NCBI RefSeq assembly: GCF_910592395.1
Contig: NC_088318.1
Span: 8,620,349 to 8,684,348, forward strand
Direction of reading: 5' to 3'
Length of the DNA: 64,000 nucleotides
DNA from: Lineus longissimus
Lineage: Eukaryota > Nemertea > Pilidiophora > Heteronemertea > Lineidae
The translations under genes and the position numbers were made by a program. The notes under the pieces were generated by a model that saw only the letters and a list, made by a program, of their open reading frames with translations, did not search any database and had not been told where the DNA came from. Positions within the stretch are counted from its first letter, which is position 1; each line of letters starts with the position of its first letter. This document shows, in pieces, positions 11,745 to 23,302 of the stretch.

Positions 11745-13321
11745 ATGCCTCCTAAAGTCGCTCCATTGGAGTCAAAAAAGGTTCGCGCAAAGGAACGAAG
11801 ACAATTCACAATTCTATCGAAAATTACGGAAAAGATTGTCGAAAAAGCCAAGTCAGAAATGCCAAGTCAAGAGGAGCTAGAACAACTCTAAGCTGCAATA
11901 CCGAAACTCGAAAAAATAATTGACGTGATCGAACATCTGGACAGCCTGATTATAGACGAAGTGACAGCTGAGAACAATAGCTTTGACGGAGAAACGGAAC
12001 AGGACGAGTCGACAGACCTACTGTTGCGGAACTTACAAAAAATCACTCGTGCAAAGAAGGTGATAACAAAATACGATAAGAGCAATGCCAAAACGCCGTC
12101 TAAACCTACATCTACATCAAGCAAGACGCTAACGTCTAAGCTCCCGAAGCTTTCACTTCCGAGATTCAGTGGTGTCATCACAGAATGGCAGCCATTTTGG
12201 GAACGATTTGTCGTGGAAATACATACGAATCCAAACCTTACAGACGTAAATCGATTCGATTACCTCTACGGATTGCTCGACGGAAATGCCCTGGATACCG
12301 TACGGGATCTCATACCTTCATCCGCGAATTACGTAACGCTTAAAGAAACGCTTTGTGAAACCTTCGGAAGGGAACGAAAAGTAATCCAAGCTCACGTTCT
12401 GCGACTGATTCATTTGGATAAGCCCGAATTGAAAGGAACGAGTTTACGGTCTTTTTATAACAGCATTAAGACAGACTTACGTAGCCTAGCAAATCTTAAA
12501 GTGTCATTGAACGAATCAGCGTCTATTATTGTGCCGATCATCGAAGATAAGTTGCCAAAAAAGATCAAAGGCAATATTGCTGACATTGACAGAGAAAGAC
12601 GATACAATTGAGATACATTCCTAGAAGCGTTAAAAAGACAGGTGGAACGGTATGAAAACGAAAGCAGTGAACCAGAACATTCCAAAGTCAGTAGTACACT
12701 TGCTGGTCCATCTAACACTTACGTCGCAGTGGTTTCAGATCAACGGAAAACGAACTGTGTATATTGCAATGGGTCACACAGATCTGTAGATTGCAAATCG
12801 GTAGCTGACTATGAAAAACGGCAACAGGTGGTGAAAGAAAAACGCTTGTGTTACAATTGTTTAAAGCCACACTTACTGAAAGACTGTAAGTCTACTGGCA
12901 CGTGTAGAGTTTGAAGGAGGCAGCATCATACCTCTCTTTGCAAATCTAACGTCAATGGGAACTCTAACGATAGAGGATCTCGAGACACACCAGTGAACAA
13001 AGGCTCATCTCCAACGCATTCGAAGGATACACCTACTCACGAAGGCACATCCCAAAATGCAAAAGCTCATGTGAAAACCGTTTCAACAGAAAACATTCTG
13101 AGTGCAGATTCCGGATCAGTTCTATTGATAACAGCAGTAGCGGATATTTCAGCAACCGGAGATGATGCTGAATCGTGTACGTTCTTATTCGATGGAGGTG
13201 CAACACGTACTTTCGTTACTCAAGAGACAGTAGCAAAACTTAACCTTCCCATCGTCGGCCAAGAAAGTGTCAATCTAGAGGTTTTTGGCGGGAACTCTTC
13301 AGAAGCCAAAACTGTGACAAA
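11745..13321 (+). pseudogene. BEL gag and protease region, broken
   Basis: The gag frame starts at ATG 11745 (MPPKVAPLESKK) and stays in one frame to 13321, interrupted by TAA at 11889, TGA at 12609 and TGA at 12912. Recognisable parts are a coiled-coil lead, the gag core with LPRFSGVITEWQPFWERF (DUF1759 type), zinc-knuckle-like Cys clusters (NCVYCNGSHRSVDC and LCYNCLKPHLLKDC), and the protease start FLFDGGATRTFVT. The family's usual active site is D-[ST]-G or D-G-G/A-S here. A one-base frameshift at about 13322 separates it from the downstream frame. Confidence 0.85.
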
Positions 13322-16300
13322 GTGAACTTTCAGGTACACACATCGACCAATGAACCTGTTGTAATCAGAGACGCACTTGTAGTGCCAGTAATTACGGCTC
13401 CAGTCAAGAATCGCATCAACCCGTCGCTCCTGAGATTAACACATCTTCATGGATTACGTCTTGCGCATCCGTTGTCAAATGAAAATTCGTTTGACATATC
13501 AATTCTAATCGGGAGTGATTTCTACTGGGACTTTGTCGAAGGACCGATAGTCAAAGGCATAGGACCAATAGCCGTCCAGTCGAAAACGGGACCTGTCGAC
13601 CAAAGCAATACGGTTTCTAATCGACCTCGCATTCTAAACGTCTCTAATAACACGAGGGACGACGAAATTCGCTTGCAACAATACTGGGATTTAGAAACAC
13701 TCGGTATTACTGATGACTCTATTGATCCCGTACCATTGGATTACAAATCGTATTGTGAAACTCACTTGCATTACACTGAGAATGGTTACGTCTCTCAACT
13801 CCCATGGAAGGTTGAACACGCACCATTGCCAACCAATTACAATGTCGCACTCAAACGGACTCGTAACATGGTTCGGAAACTAACACCCGAGTTATGTCAG
13901 GTGTACGATGACATTCTTAGTGATCAGATCAAACGTGGTTTCATAGAAGAAATCCTTGATGATGACATCACAACAGGCCATTACCTGCCGCACAGATCTG
14001 TCAATTGAGACTCTAGTACGACTCCTATAAGGATCGTTTATGACTGTAGTTGTAAAGTTGGGGATAGCCCCAGCCTTAATGACTGCCTCGAAACCGGCCC
14101 TGCTCTTCAAAATGACCTGCCATCTATTCTGATGAGATTTCGCTTACACAACTATGGATTGATATGCGATATCGAGAAAGCTTTCTTAAACGTTGGGCTC
14201 GATCAGAAAGATCGGAAGTTTACCAAATTTCTTTGGATATCTGACGTCAATGATCCGAACAGTGACTTTAAAGTATTTCAGTTCAAGGTGGTCTTGTTTG
14301 GTGCCGTTTGCAGTCCGTTTATTTTAAATGCTACAGTGAGAGCGCACTTAGAGAAACAGGACACTCCTTTGTCAACAAACATCAGAGACAACATTTATGT
14401 CGATAATATAGCTTCAGGAGTGGAGAATGTACCCGAAGCTTTGCAGTACTTCGCAGAATCCAGGACATACTTACACTCTGGTGGATTCAATCTTCGCAAG
14501 TGGTCATCTAGTTGCCCTGAACTTCAAGAAAAGGCGAAATCGGAGGGAGTTTTATGTCCAAATAAGGAAGTGAACGTTCTCGGTATCAAATGGGATACTG
14601 AGCAGGACTCGCTCTCTTTTGCTCATAAAGTCTCTGAGCTTCCACCAGATCACCGGTTTACGAAACGTGATATTGTGCGGATTACCAGTAGCATTTTCGA
14701 TCCACTTGGAATAGTTTCGCCCGTACATATACGCGCCAAGACATTTATACAGAAACTGTGGTCACGTGACATCGGCTGGGACCAGCCCATACCCACTGAC
14801 CTTGTTGAGACATGGAGTGAGTTAAGCCGTGAACTCAAAGCCGCAACCAAGACTTGGATAAGTCGGAAGTACTTCGATTCTGTTGATAAGTCAAAGGACT
14901 CATTCGAACTTCACGTATTTGGCGACGCCAACCCCGAATCGTATGGCGCTGGTGTTTATCTAAAACGTGGACGTGATTGCAAACTTGTGATGTCAAGGAC
15001 TAGAGTCGCACCCGTCAAACCGATCACGCTGTCCCGTCTTGAGCTCATGGCAGCACTGATTGGATCACGCTTGTTGCGATACGTCTATCTGAGTTTGAAA
15101 CAGGACTTCAAAATCTCACGTAGTATGTTATGGTCGGATAGTCAAATCGTAATCCATTGGATTAAAAGTGATAAAGATCTGCCAATTTTTGTCAAAAACC
15201 GTGTCAACGAGATTAGGAAGAATGAAGTCATAGATAGCATTAGGTATTGTCCGACAGCAGACAATCCGGCGGACATGCTAACATGTGGGATAACAGTCGC
15301 TGAATTTGAAAACTCGAGCTTGTGGTGGGCTGGCCCCCACTGGCTTTCATCAGGAGAGTATCCGGAAAGCATTGTCGTGGATGATAACACCGTTCATGAG
15401 GATTCTAGTGTCACTAACACAGTGACATCAACTCAGTGACGTCAACCCTTGTTAATGCTGCCAATACGACCAGTGAAGTCAACTCAACTCACGTGATTGA
15501 CATCAATCGTTACTCATCGTACACCAGGATGATACGCATTACCGCACTTGTACTTCGCTTCATCCGGAATATACGCAAACACTGATAAACGATCGCTCGG
15601 ACCGCTATGCGTCGATGAAATTCAACAGGCCGAAATCGTCATCATCAGGGACATACAACGTGAAATCTACAAGGAGGAGATAACGCACTTACGAACGGAA
15701 CAGAAAACTCACGGAAATCTCGTTACGCAGTTAAAACTGTTCTTAGATGACGATGGAATCATTCGCGTCGGTGGACGGTTACATAACGCCCCTATGGAAT
15801 ACGCCGCCAAGTTTCCGATTCTCGTACCGTCCAAACATCGTTTGGCTGATTTGATCATTCGACTTGCTCATTCAAATGTCTTTTTCATTCAGGCGTGCAA
15901 ACAACTGTGACATACATTCGGAAGAGGTTTTGGATTACGTCAATAAGACAGAGGGTTAAATCAGCCCTTCGTAAATGTTTTGTGTGTAAACTTGTTCAAG
16001 GAAAGCCTTACTCCCGCACCATACCAGCACCACTTCAATCTGTGAGATTGATGCAGTCTAGTCCTTTCACGATCTGTGGTGTTGATTTCTCTGGTTGTCT
16101 TTATGTCGGGTGTTCACAATTGAATACAAAATAAAAAAAATCCTCGCAGATTCACACCACGGAAAGTAAGGCCAACATTGCATTATTCACATGTGCCTCT
16201 ACCAGAGCCATTCATTTGGAATTAGTTCCGGACATGAGTACTTCATCATTCATTCTAGCTTTCCGAAGATTTGTCGGTCGGCGATCGTTACCACAACTGA

Positions 16301-17010
16301 TGATCTCTGACAATGCTTAAACATATCTTGCATCCGCTGAAGAAATCGAGAAACTCATTTCTTCACCTTCAATGAAAACCTATTTAGCAGATCGACGTGT
16401 TCAGTGGAAATTCATCGCCAAAAGAGCACCTTGGTATGAAGGTTTCTATGAAAGGTTGATTGGGCTTACTAAGAATGCATTGAAGAAAGTTCTTGGGAGG
16501 CGATTTCTAACCTATGAGGAACTGAATACTGTGTTGATACTCAATGATCGCCCGCTGACTTACGTTTCTTCAGAACTGAATGATCCCGAACCACTGTCAC
16601 CATCATTTTTCTTGTGTGGGAGGAGTCTGACAACGTTTCCTCATCAACTTTTTGATCCTGACGAATTGTCAGACCCAACCTTTGGTTCAGATTCAGAGTT
16701 ACGTAAACGTGCAGTGTTACAGTCTCAGGTGATCGAACAGTTCTGGAAACGTTGGTCGAGTGAATACATGGCCGCTCTGCGTGAAAGGGATGCCATTTCA
16801 GGAAAAGGTGCCATTGAAAATCAGATAAAAGTAGGTGATGTTGTATTAGTTCATGAGGACCACGTGCCGCGTGTAAAATGGTCATTAGCTCGCGTTGAAG
16901 AACTCATTCATGGAAATGACGGACTTGTCCGATCCGCAGTGATCAAAATTGCGTCTGGGGTCACAAACCGACCCATTGTCAAACTCTTTCCACTAGAAAG
17001 TTCAACTTAG
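13322..17010 (+). pseudogene. BEL pol: RT, RNase H, integrase, broken
   Basis: Contains RT with FGAVCSPFILNATV and a YVDN box (catalytic Asp then Asn at the usual YVDD site), the RNase H region with HVFGDANPESYGAG and LWSDSQIVIHW, then integrase with the HHCC-like region, the first two Asp residues (GVDFSG, ISDNA) and the Glu (EGFYERL), so the DDE triad is present. Lesions: TGA 14006, TGA 15437, a frame change between 15440 and 15580, another near 15890, TAA 16132 and TAA 16318. It cannot make a functional polyprotein as it stands. The integrase C-terminal part (16372-17010) is a clean 212-codon frame. Confidence 0.88.
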
Positions 17011-17207
17011 GTAATTTCGCCATGAGTGCCATAAACTGTTGATTGAACTGAATAGACATTTTCGACATTTTCATGTGTTTGTGAATATATTTTATCCTTG
17101 CATTAAATAGTGTTTTAAGCTTACGTTTATTCTACTTTAAGCAGTCGTTTCAGCTATCAAACAAAATCAAAAAATAGTTCAGTTTCATCATTTTCGGCCC
17201 GGGAGAA

Positions 17208-17410
17208 TGTGGAAACTCTTCGTAAACACTATTATTGTTATGTGATTCTTTATTGTACAGCACTATGTTAGGGCGCAGTTGGCACCCATATTACACTTAT
17301 ATATTATCCAACTTCTTGTATTGTATACACATTGAGTGGGACTTGGCAATATAGTTTCATACAGGAAAGACGTCTTCGAGTTCTCTCTCTCTTCAATACG
17401 ATCACACACA
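17208..17410 (+). repeat. BEL 3' LTR
   Basis: 203 bp, starts tgtggaaactcttcg and ends cgatcacacaca, one visible substitution relative to the 5' LTR. Confidence 0.92.
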
Positions 17411-17649
17411 TGTTTACCATGTGAGGTTTTTTCTCCTTCTCTAGGAGGGGTGGGTTCCCAGATTTGGCTCTCCTTTGTTTTTCCTAAAGGGTCTTTTGGG
17501 CATTAGCCTGGGTTTCCCCCATGCTTATTTTTCTGGATTCCCTTGGTCTCACCCGTTGGGTTTTGCTATGCAGCTCTCAAGATAGCTCACTTCACTACAT
17601 GGCAAGTCACTGTTTACCCACCTTCCTGGGTTGTTGGCATTCGATGCAA

Positions 17650-17742
17650 ACTTCTGACCTGGGTAGAGTATGAACGACATAAAATTTTCCATTTCCTGCC
17701 GAAATGTCATTTTATTTGTTCATACCTACCCAGGTCAGACTA
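17650..17742 (+). repeat. DIRS internal complementary region
   Basis: The left half (tctgacctgggtagagtatg followed by aacgacataaaat) is the complement of the outer edge of the left ITR. The right half (gttcatacctacccaggtca) is the complement of the outer edge of the right ITR. A joined copy of both ends placed just inside the right ITR is the DIRS internal complementary region that guides circle formation. Confidence 0.8.
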
Positions 17743-17802
17743 CCCGCCCTGCCTGTCCCCACAGCAACGGGACTTACTCTTGCCCTCGAGTAATAAGCTC
17801 CA

Positions 17803-17985
17803 AGTAATGGCGGCTTTCATGAGGCAGAGGCTGTATTGGGGCGCCTAGGTGTAGCTACGTCAACTAGCTAATCATTTTTCTATTATAAATAGATTAATTT
17901 TTCCTCGGGTGTGTCGGATAATAGTACACATGCAAAAGTCTGACCTGGGTAGGTATGAGCTAATAAAATTATATTTCCACAGGAA
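17803..17985 (-). repeat. DIRS right inverted terminal repeat
   Basis: Reverse complement of the left repeat: gcgcctaggtgtagctac, ttttctattataaatagatt, and gacctgggtaggtatgag in that order. Its outer edge (to ccacaggaaatgga) is also matched by the internal complementary region. Confidence 0.85.
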
Positions 17986-18016
17986 ATGGACATTTTTCAC
18001 TGTGAAATTCGACAAT

Positions 18017-19925
18017 TATAAGCTCACCTTTCAGGGAAGCTTATATGATACCCCAGCGTACGTCGTGGTTGTCGTCGTCGTCCGTCATTTACTTTTGAGA
18101 AAAGAGTTTCCTGACCACTTGACCTAGAAGGTTCATACATGGTGTGTGGGTACCCCTAGGCAAGACCTTCTTTCAAAATGAAAATTAGTGCGATTTGACT
18201 GCTTGTCTGCCATATAGGTGGCACTCTTTAAAAAACAATTTTTGTCATTTTTAAGCTAATGGTTAAAGCTTGAGTGATGAAAATTTTATGGTGGATGACT
18301 CTAATAAGGCTACATCACATACTTTTCAAAGTCACAGAGGTCAAACTCAAAAATTCCACTGATGGTGGCATGTTTTTTTACTATTGGTCATGGACACTTT
18401 AAATTTGATATATAGACTCCTATTACGCATCTGTACATGATGACAAAGACTTATGTCAGTGTGACCTACTTTTCAGGTATGATCAGGTTTAAAAAGCGAT
18501 TGCTGATAAATGTGTTGATTAATTTGAACGCACTTGTCATTATGCTGGAAACATTTTGACCTTGACTTAATTTCCAAGGTCACTGAGGCCAAACTTTAAA
18601 ATTTCACTGACAGTGACATGTTTTGTCAATATTTGTTCCAGACTCCTTAAATTTGATATGTAGACAGCTTATAGGCATCTCTACATGCTTGCAAATATTT
18701 AGGTCAGTGTGACCTACTTTTTAAGTGAAAGAGGTCATGGTCTTAAAATCTATGTAGTAAAAACACCCATCATGTCAGAGTCCATTTTTGCCTACCATAA
18801 CCATACCATATGCACAACTATTGCATGACCCCTCATTTCACAGTTCTTTCGTCCACTTTTGACCGAGAGACTTTCGTCGGAAGCGGCATGGCGGACAACA
18901 ATCTCCAGCAACAGCAGAGCCCCCCCCCTCTCCTCCAAGCCACAAAAGCACGGACGACATAATGTCTCCAAAAACCCCCAACCAGGGACTTCGCGACAAA
19001 CATCACAGTACTTGAATTCATGCATGCCCAACCGGAGGCGCCACTTTCTAAATCCACTAGACTCAGCAGAGAGTCATAGTGGATCCACCGCTTGCGCAGC
19101 ATGTCGCCACTCAGTCTTAAAATCAAAGACAACACGTCTTGGTAGCCATGATCTCATTCATCCTGGTGTTTCCACTATATAATTTTTCCGATGGACCTGA
19201 GCTGCCTAATCTCTCACACCACTACACAGTGATGGTGTTCCTCCCCATAACTTCTTTACATGGCAATGGCGCACCAGCCGGGATATCACAAAGAATCCAA
19301 GTCCTTATACCCACTTCTTGTCGCACCTTCTGAATGATGCTTCTATAGCAATTTCATTCACTTTTTTCGCTACCCCAGCACAACCCTTTTCTGTGAACTC
19401 TGCTTGTAACGCAGATGTGAAGAGGTACCCGCAACGGTCATACTCACAGTCTTACCATATGTACGACCTTACAGGGTTCTCTTTGGTACTTTCACCATAC
19501 TCCGCTATTTTCCGCCTTGATTACTGACGAGACAGCCCCCTTACGAAACCTTTATCATGGCAAAGGTCACCCAAAGAGCCTTAGCAGTCATTTCTGGCAG
19601 CACTTGCTCAACCCACTTTCCCGCCAATCTGGATGCCACATTAGGTCATTGAAGGGAGCATCTCTCCACCGCGGGTGCCGTCACGGTTTAACCCTACGTC
19701 ACCAAATCCATTGGTGATGTTGGAACACGTCCGGATAATGTTAGGGTAAAGAAACAATATTGTTGTTCAATCACAACTTTCTAATCCATGGACTGGGACG
19801 GTCAGAAACCCCTCGTTCCACAACTATTGCATGATTGTCCCCTGACATTTTTCTTTAACAGTTCTTCTTTAGGTTCTCCCTTCCAAGTCAACAGGTGAGC
19901 ACAATAGCCCTGGCCGTTTCATTCA
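18017..19925 (+). repeat. R2-type repeat copy with 1-kb insertion
   Basis: Starts aagctcacctttcagggaag with (GTC)n and ends aggtgagcacaatagccctg. The core has 'gacctacttttcaaggtc' style monomers at 18.1-18.75 kb. It is interrupted from 18829 by an insertion bounded by the 16-bp direct repeat cacaactattgcatga. Confidence 0.6.
18829..19834. mobile_element. Unclassified 1-kb insertion with 16-bp direct repeats
   Basis: The 16-mer cacaactattgcatga occurs at 18813-18828 and 19819-19834, as a target duplication would. On the minus strand a coding-like segment reads FKYCDVCREVPGWGFLETLC and nearby RPCFCGLEER; other fragments lie up to 19.7 kb but all are broken. I do not recognise the protein. It could be a retrotransposed or decayed element. 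Confidence 0.4.
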
Positions 19926-20202
19926 GAGAATCAGCACGAAAAACCATAAAGACACTCAGCAATCTTGGGGAAGCCGTCATACAGCTAGAAAATAAACCGA
20001 ATGTGATTGATCATTTCGTCAATTAGCCGGTTTTGAATTTCCCGGGACTCCGGGGTACTTTGTAGGCAATCTGACGTCCAGGTTCTTACATCGTTGCACA
20101 ATGCAGTGTATCGTAATAAGGAGATAAAAACCTGGAGACATAGTTGACGACGTAACGATTTATTTATAGACCGAGGGCTATCCCAAGATTACAGAGTGTC
20201 TT

Positions 20203-20975
20203 TTTAGCTCAGCTGACAAAGCTGGTTATATTACTAAGGGAATGGTGTCTGTCCTTCCTTCCGTGTCATTTTTGGGCATTTTGTAACCGCAAGGCCTAGG
20301 CACTTCGTTGACGCTGACGCTACAGGCACATTTAACTGAATTTTTGACGATTCAAAAGCCCGGGCTATGACATATAATTGCGCAGTTGTATTCTGCGCAT
20401 GGAATTGGCCAAGGAACCAGGCTATATTTCAGCATACCCACTGTGAGGGTGACCAGTCTAAAGATGGAAGATTGGTTTTGCAACACGGTAACCAATTTTC
20501 TGTTAAAAAGAAGTCAAGAAGGCAACATTATCACTAGTGCCTTTCAGTGGGTAGTCATAAGGTCTTTAGGGACTACTTTCAGAAATTAGTTCTTGAAAAT
20601 TAGGCCACAATTCTGTGAAAACAATATTAGAAGTGCACGCTCTGTTCGCAAATTATTTTGAAGTGGAGAATTCCCACATTATGTGCAGTGAATGAGCATG
20701 ATTCTGCATTTTAGTTTTTAGTACTATGATTCTTATATGAGTAAAAAGTAGACATTCCAAGCAACACAATTATGTTACTCCCATAAAAATTGACGGAGCT
20801 ACGGCATTCTGTTCGGCAATTTGCAGCGCTGATAAAATACATTGCATGCTAATGTATGCCAAATGGCACACTTTAAAAAGCGCTCATGAAATGACATCAT
20901 CGCTGGTACTAAATAAAAAATAGATGGGTTCCCGATCGACTCACTAGGGATACGCAGTAGAGCACAATGTCATGA
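20203..20975 (+). repeat. R1 family repeat with shared 420-bp core
   Basis: Begins ttttagctcagctgacaaag. The core at 20549-20965 (agtcataaggtctttaggga onward) recurs at 25838-26275 within the R1 copy at 25046, in the same order and orientation, about 90 percent identical by eye. Confidence 0.65.
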
Positions 20976-21149
20976 AAAACGACCCTTTGTAAATTCCAAT
21001 CACCTGCAGGACAGGTCAGTTTCTCTCAATAAAATTAATTTTGTTGACTCCTGTAATCTCTACCTTATTAAAAAAAGTCCGTGGTGTTAGTCCCAAACTG
21101 GTCATTTCTATTTATTTTTGACCTGTGTTAAATCAGGATACCTCTCAAT

Positions 21150-23058
21150 TACAGACAGTATTTTGTAATCCTTGTGCTGTACAACCCAGCCTGAACATAC
21201 TACAGTTGTCCATGGAGAAGTCACATCCTCTCTGACACTTCTTGTCTGTAATGCTACCGATACAACGTACTGAACTAGGGATATCTTCCGTTGCCTCCTG
21301 TAATATTTACATACCATGGATGATTAGTTCAATCATATTTCATCCAGATGGCAGCTCTGTATTGGAAATTTTAGTGGTATAATGTGTTCTCTTGACCTTC
21401 AAACAGTAGTATATTTACTACTTTACACCCTCAGTCCTGTGTTGTCAGGTCATCCAGTTGACCACATCCACGTTGACAGTTGCATTTGGACCTTTGCAAA
21501 GTCCCTCCAGCACTTCAAGCTGAAATTTCACTAGAGTTAGTTTCTGCTGATGCTTTTCATTGTAAATGATATGGGCATTGTGTAAAGCCAGCTCCGTCAA
21601 ATACAGGACAAGTTTTTTGGTCCATTTTACAGTCTTTCGGATGGTTGATTATATGAAATCATTTGGTCTATACGATCAACACCGCTCTTGTAAGAGTTAT
21701 ACCCTACGATACAGTTGGGTTTCTGTACCACATTGTGTCCACCACCTCTCTGTCTGACATTCACAGGTTGCATCCCCGCATCATGTTTTATGGAGATTGC
21801 TCTAACAATCCGGTTATCCTGCCAGGCTATGACCATGACACGGCCATTGTCGCGTGCAACTATATCCCCTTCTACATACAATGACCTGGACCACCAGTAT
21901 CTCTTTCCTCTTGTGGTTCACCTCAATTTACCACAAGTGTATGTGTCTTCATCAAGGAAAGCCTCACTTAGTCCTAGGGAATTATAAAAATTGTCCATGA
22001 AGAGATTATGGTAGTGTCCAAGAATCCTATCCATCAGGTAGAAAACAGTTTCACGGATCGTATGGTGGACCTCATCATAAATCTTAAGATTCCAAAGTAT
22101 GCTGTTGCAGAGTCAGCCAGCACATAGCTTTTCACACCATATTTGATTGGCTTAGCTGGGATGTACACACGATAACCAAGTCTACCCTTCCACCTCGTAT
22201 CTTCATCTATAGACACCTCTGGATGTGAATTGTATTATTCTCGAATGTTCTGAACCAAAGTGTCCAGTACAGGACGGATCTTGTACAATCTGTCCTGGTT
22301 GTCATCTGGGATAGCTTTATTGTCGTTGAAATGTAAAAACTTCAGAATCAACTCAAACCTATTCCTCGACATTTTCTGTGAGAAATATGGAGTGACAATC
22401 ATTTCATTTGTGGACCAGTAGGATTCAAGGTCGGGCTTTTTGACAATGCCTGTCAACATCAGCAGTCCTAAAACTGTTTTCAATTCTTGAAGAGTAACTT
22501 CTTTCCTTTTCCTGACCCTTGAATTTGGGGAAGGCATGAACACAAGATCATTGAAATATTGTTCTGCATAAAGTTTGGTCTGAGTTACAATATTCTCAAG
22601 GAGAAAACAGTTAGAAATGTTCCACTGGGCCACCATCCAAGGTAAGTGCTTCTCCCCTTGGGCCAGGAGCAGGAGGGTTAATTCTCGGTTGGCGATTGGT
22701 GGGTCCCCAGTTAGCTTGAATTTGTGGGGGAGCAGCCCCCTGGCTCTAGCTCTAGCAGCCGGTATACCGCGACCACGATGCCTGCCACGGCCCCGCGCAC
22801 GCCCGCGAACATTGACAGGTACTGGTACTGCATTTACATTGCCATCATCACTACTACTATTTGGGCTACTAGTATTGGCATTGCCAAAGACATGATCCCG
22901 TCGCTCGGATCAAATTCAGACACAGAGTCATGACCTTTATCAATCTCCTCATCTGAATCATCACAATCCCTTCCAAAGATATCAGATCCGCTATCTGAAT
23001 CAGCAACAAGTTCTGCGACTTGTTCTGCAGAAAATCTTCTTGAAGATGTGCCCGCCAT
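21150..23058 (-). pseudogene. piggyBac-like transposase, decayed
   Basis: Starts at ATG 23058 with an acidic N-terminus (MAGTSSRRFSAEQVAELVAD then DSGSDIFGRDC), followed by an Arg/Gly-rich stretch in a second frame. The catalytic-domain part at 22636-22235 includes LLMLTGIVKKPDLESYWST and MSRNRFELILKFLHFNDN, the classic piggyBac core. At 21881-21627 the frame gives RDNGRVMVIAWQDNRIV, VQKPNCIVGYNSYKSGVDRI then DQMISYN, the third-Asp region. Several frameshifts separate these blocks, so it is inactive. It maps next to a TTAA (23287-23290) with the end sequence ctctttcaccgcc reading inward. A matching left end was not found. Confidence 0.88.
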
Positions 23059-23286
23059 TTTTATTCCAGGCAACTCAGTGATGATGTCATGCAACCATGG
23101 CAATGATCTATCATGAGCAAACGATCGTCAACGCTCGTTTGCTACAGTATTTACATTGATGGGGCAAGCGATTGCAGTGCGCCCTGTAATATACAGTTGG
23201 AACTAAACTGAAACGTCGTTCGACGTCTTTGGCGTGGTGTGGGAACTCTGAAAGGACGTTGCTCGACGTCTTTGGCGGTGAAAGAG

Positions 23287-23290
23287 TTAA
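23287..23290. other. TTAA target site at piggyBac right end
   Basis: TTAA immediately outside the inward-reading end ctctttcaccgccaaagacg, which resembles the ends at 24993 and 30106. This marks the 5' (right) boundary of the minus-strand piggyBac element. Confidence 0.6.
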
Positions 23291-23302
23291 TACTCATGTT
23301 TT

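Larger units (their letters stand above)
11492..17410 (+). mobile_element. BEL/Pao LTR retrotransposon with near-identical LTRs
   Basis: 5919 bp, LTR to LTR, gag-pol on the + strand. The flanks are cgttt (left) and tgttt (right), so the last four bases match: a 5-bp duplication with one change, or 4 bp exact. Pol order is protease, RT, RNase H, integrase, as in BEL/Pao. A purine-rich run (gggagaa, 17201-17207) precedes the 3' LTR. It lies inside the DIRS-like element. Confidence 0.92.
8684..17985 (+). mobile_element. DIRS-like retroelement, internally deleted and split by BEL element
   Basis: Bounded by inverted terminal repeats (8684-8851 and 17803-17985) with an internal complementary region near the right end. 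These are the hallmarks of DIRS elements, which replicate through a circle and integrate by tyrosine recombinase. A GC-rich gag-like region (about 9219-10900) is followed by the first part of a DIRS reverse transcriptase (11090-11190). The rest of RT, RNase H and recombinase is missing. The BEL/Pao element 11492-17410 is inserted inside, so the DIRS copy is the older one. Confidence 0.78.

Noticed and set aside
20203-20220. AGCTCAGCTGA read as a promoter or E-box cluster
   Set aside because: It is the common first bases of the R1 repeat family.
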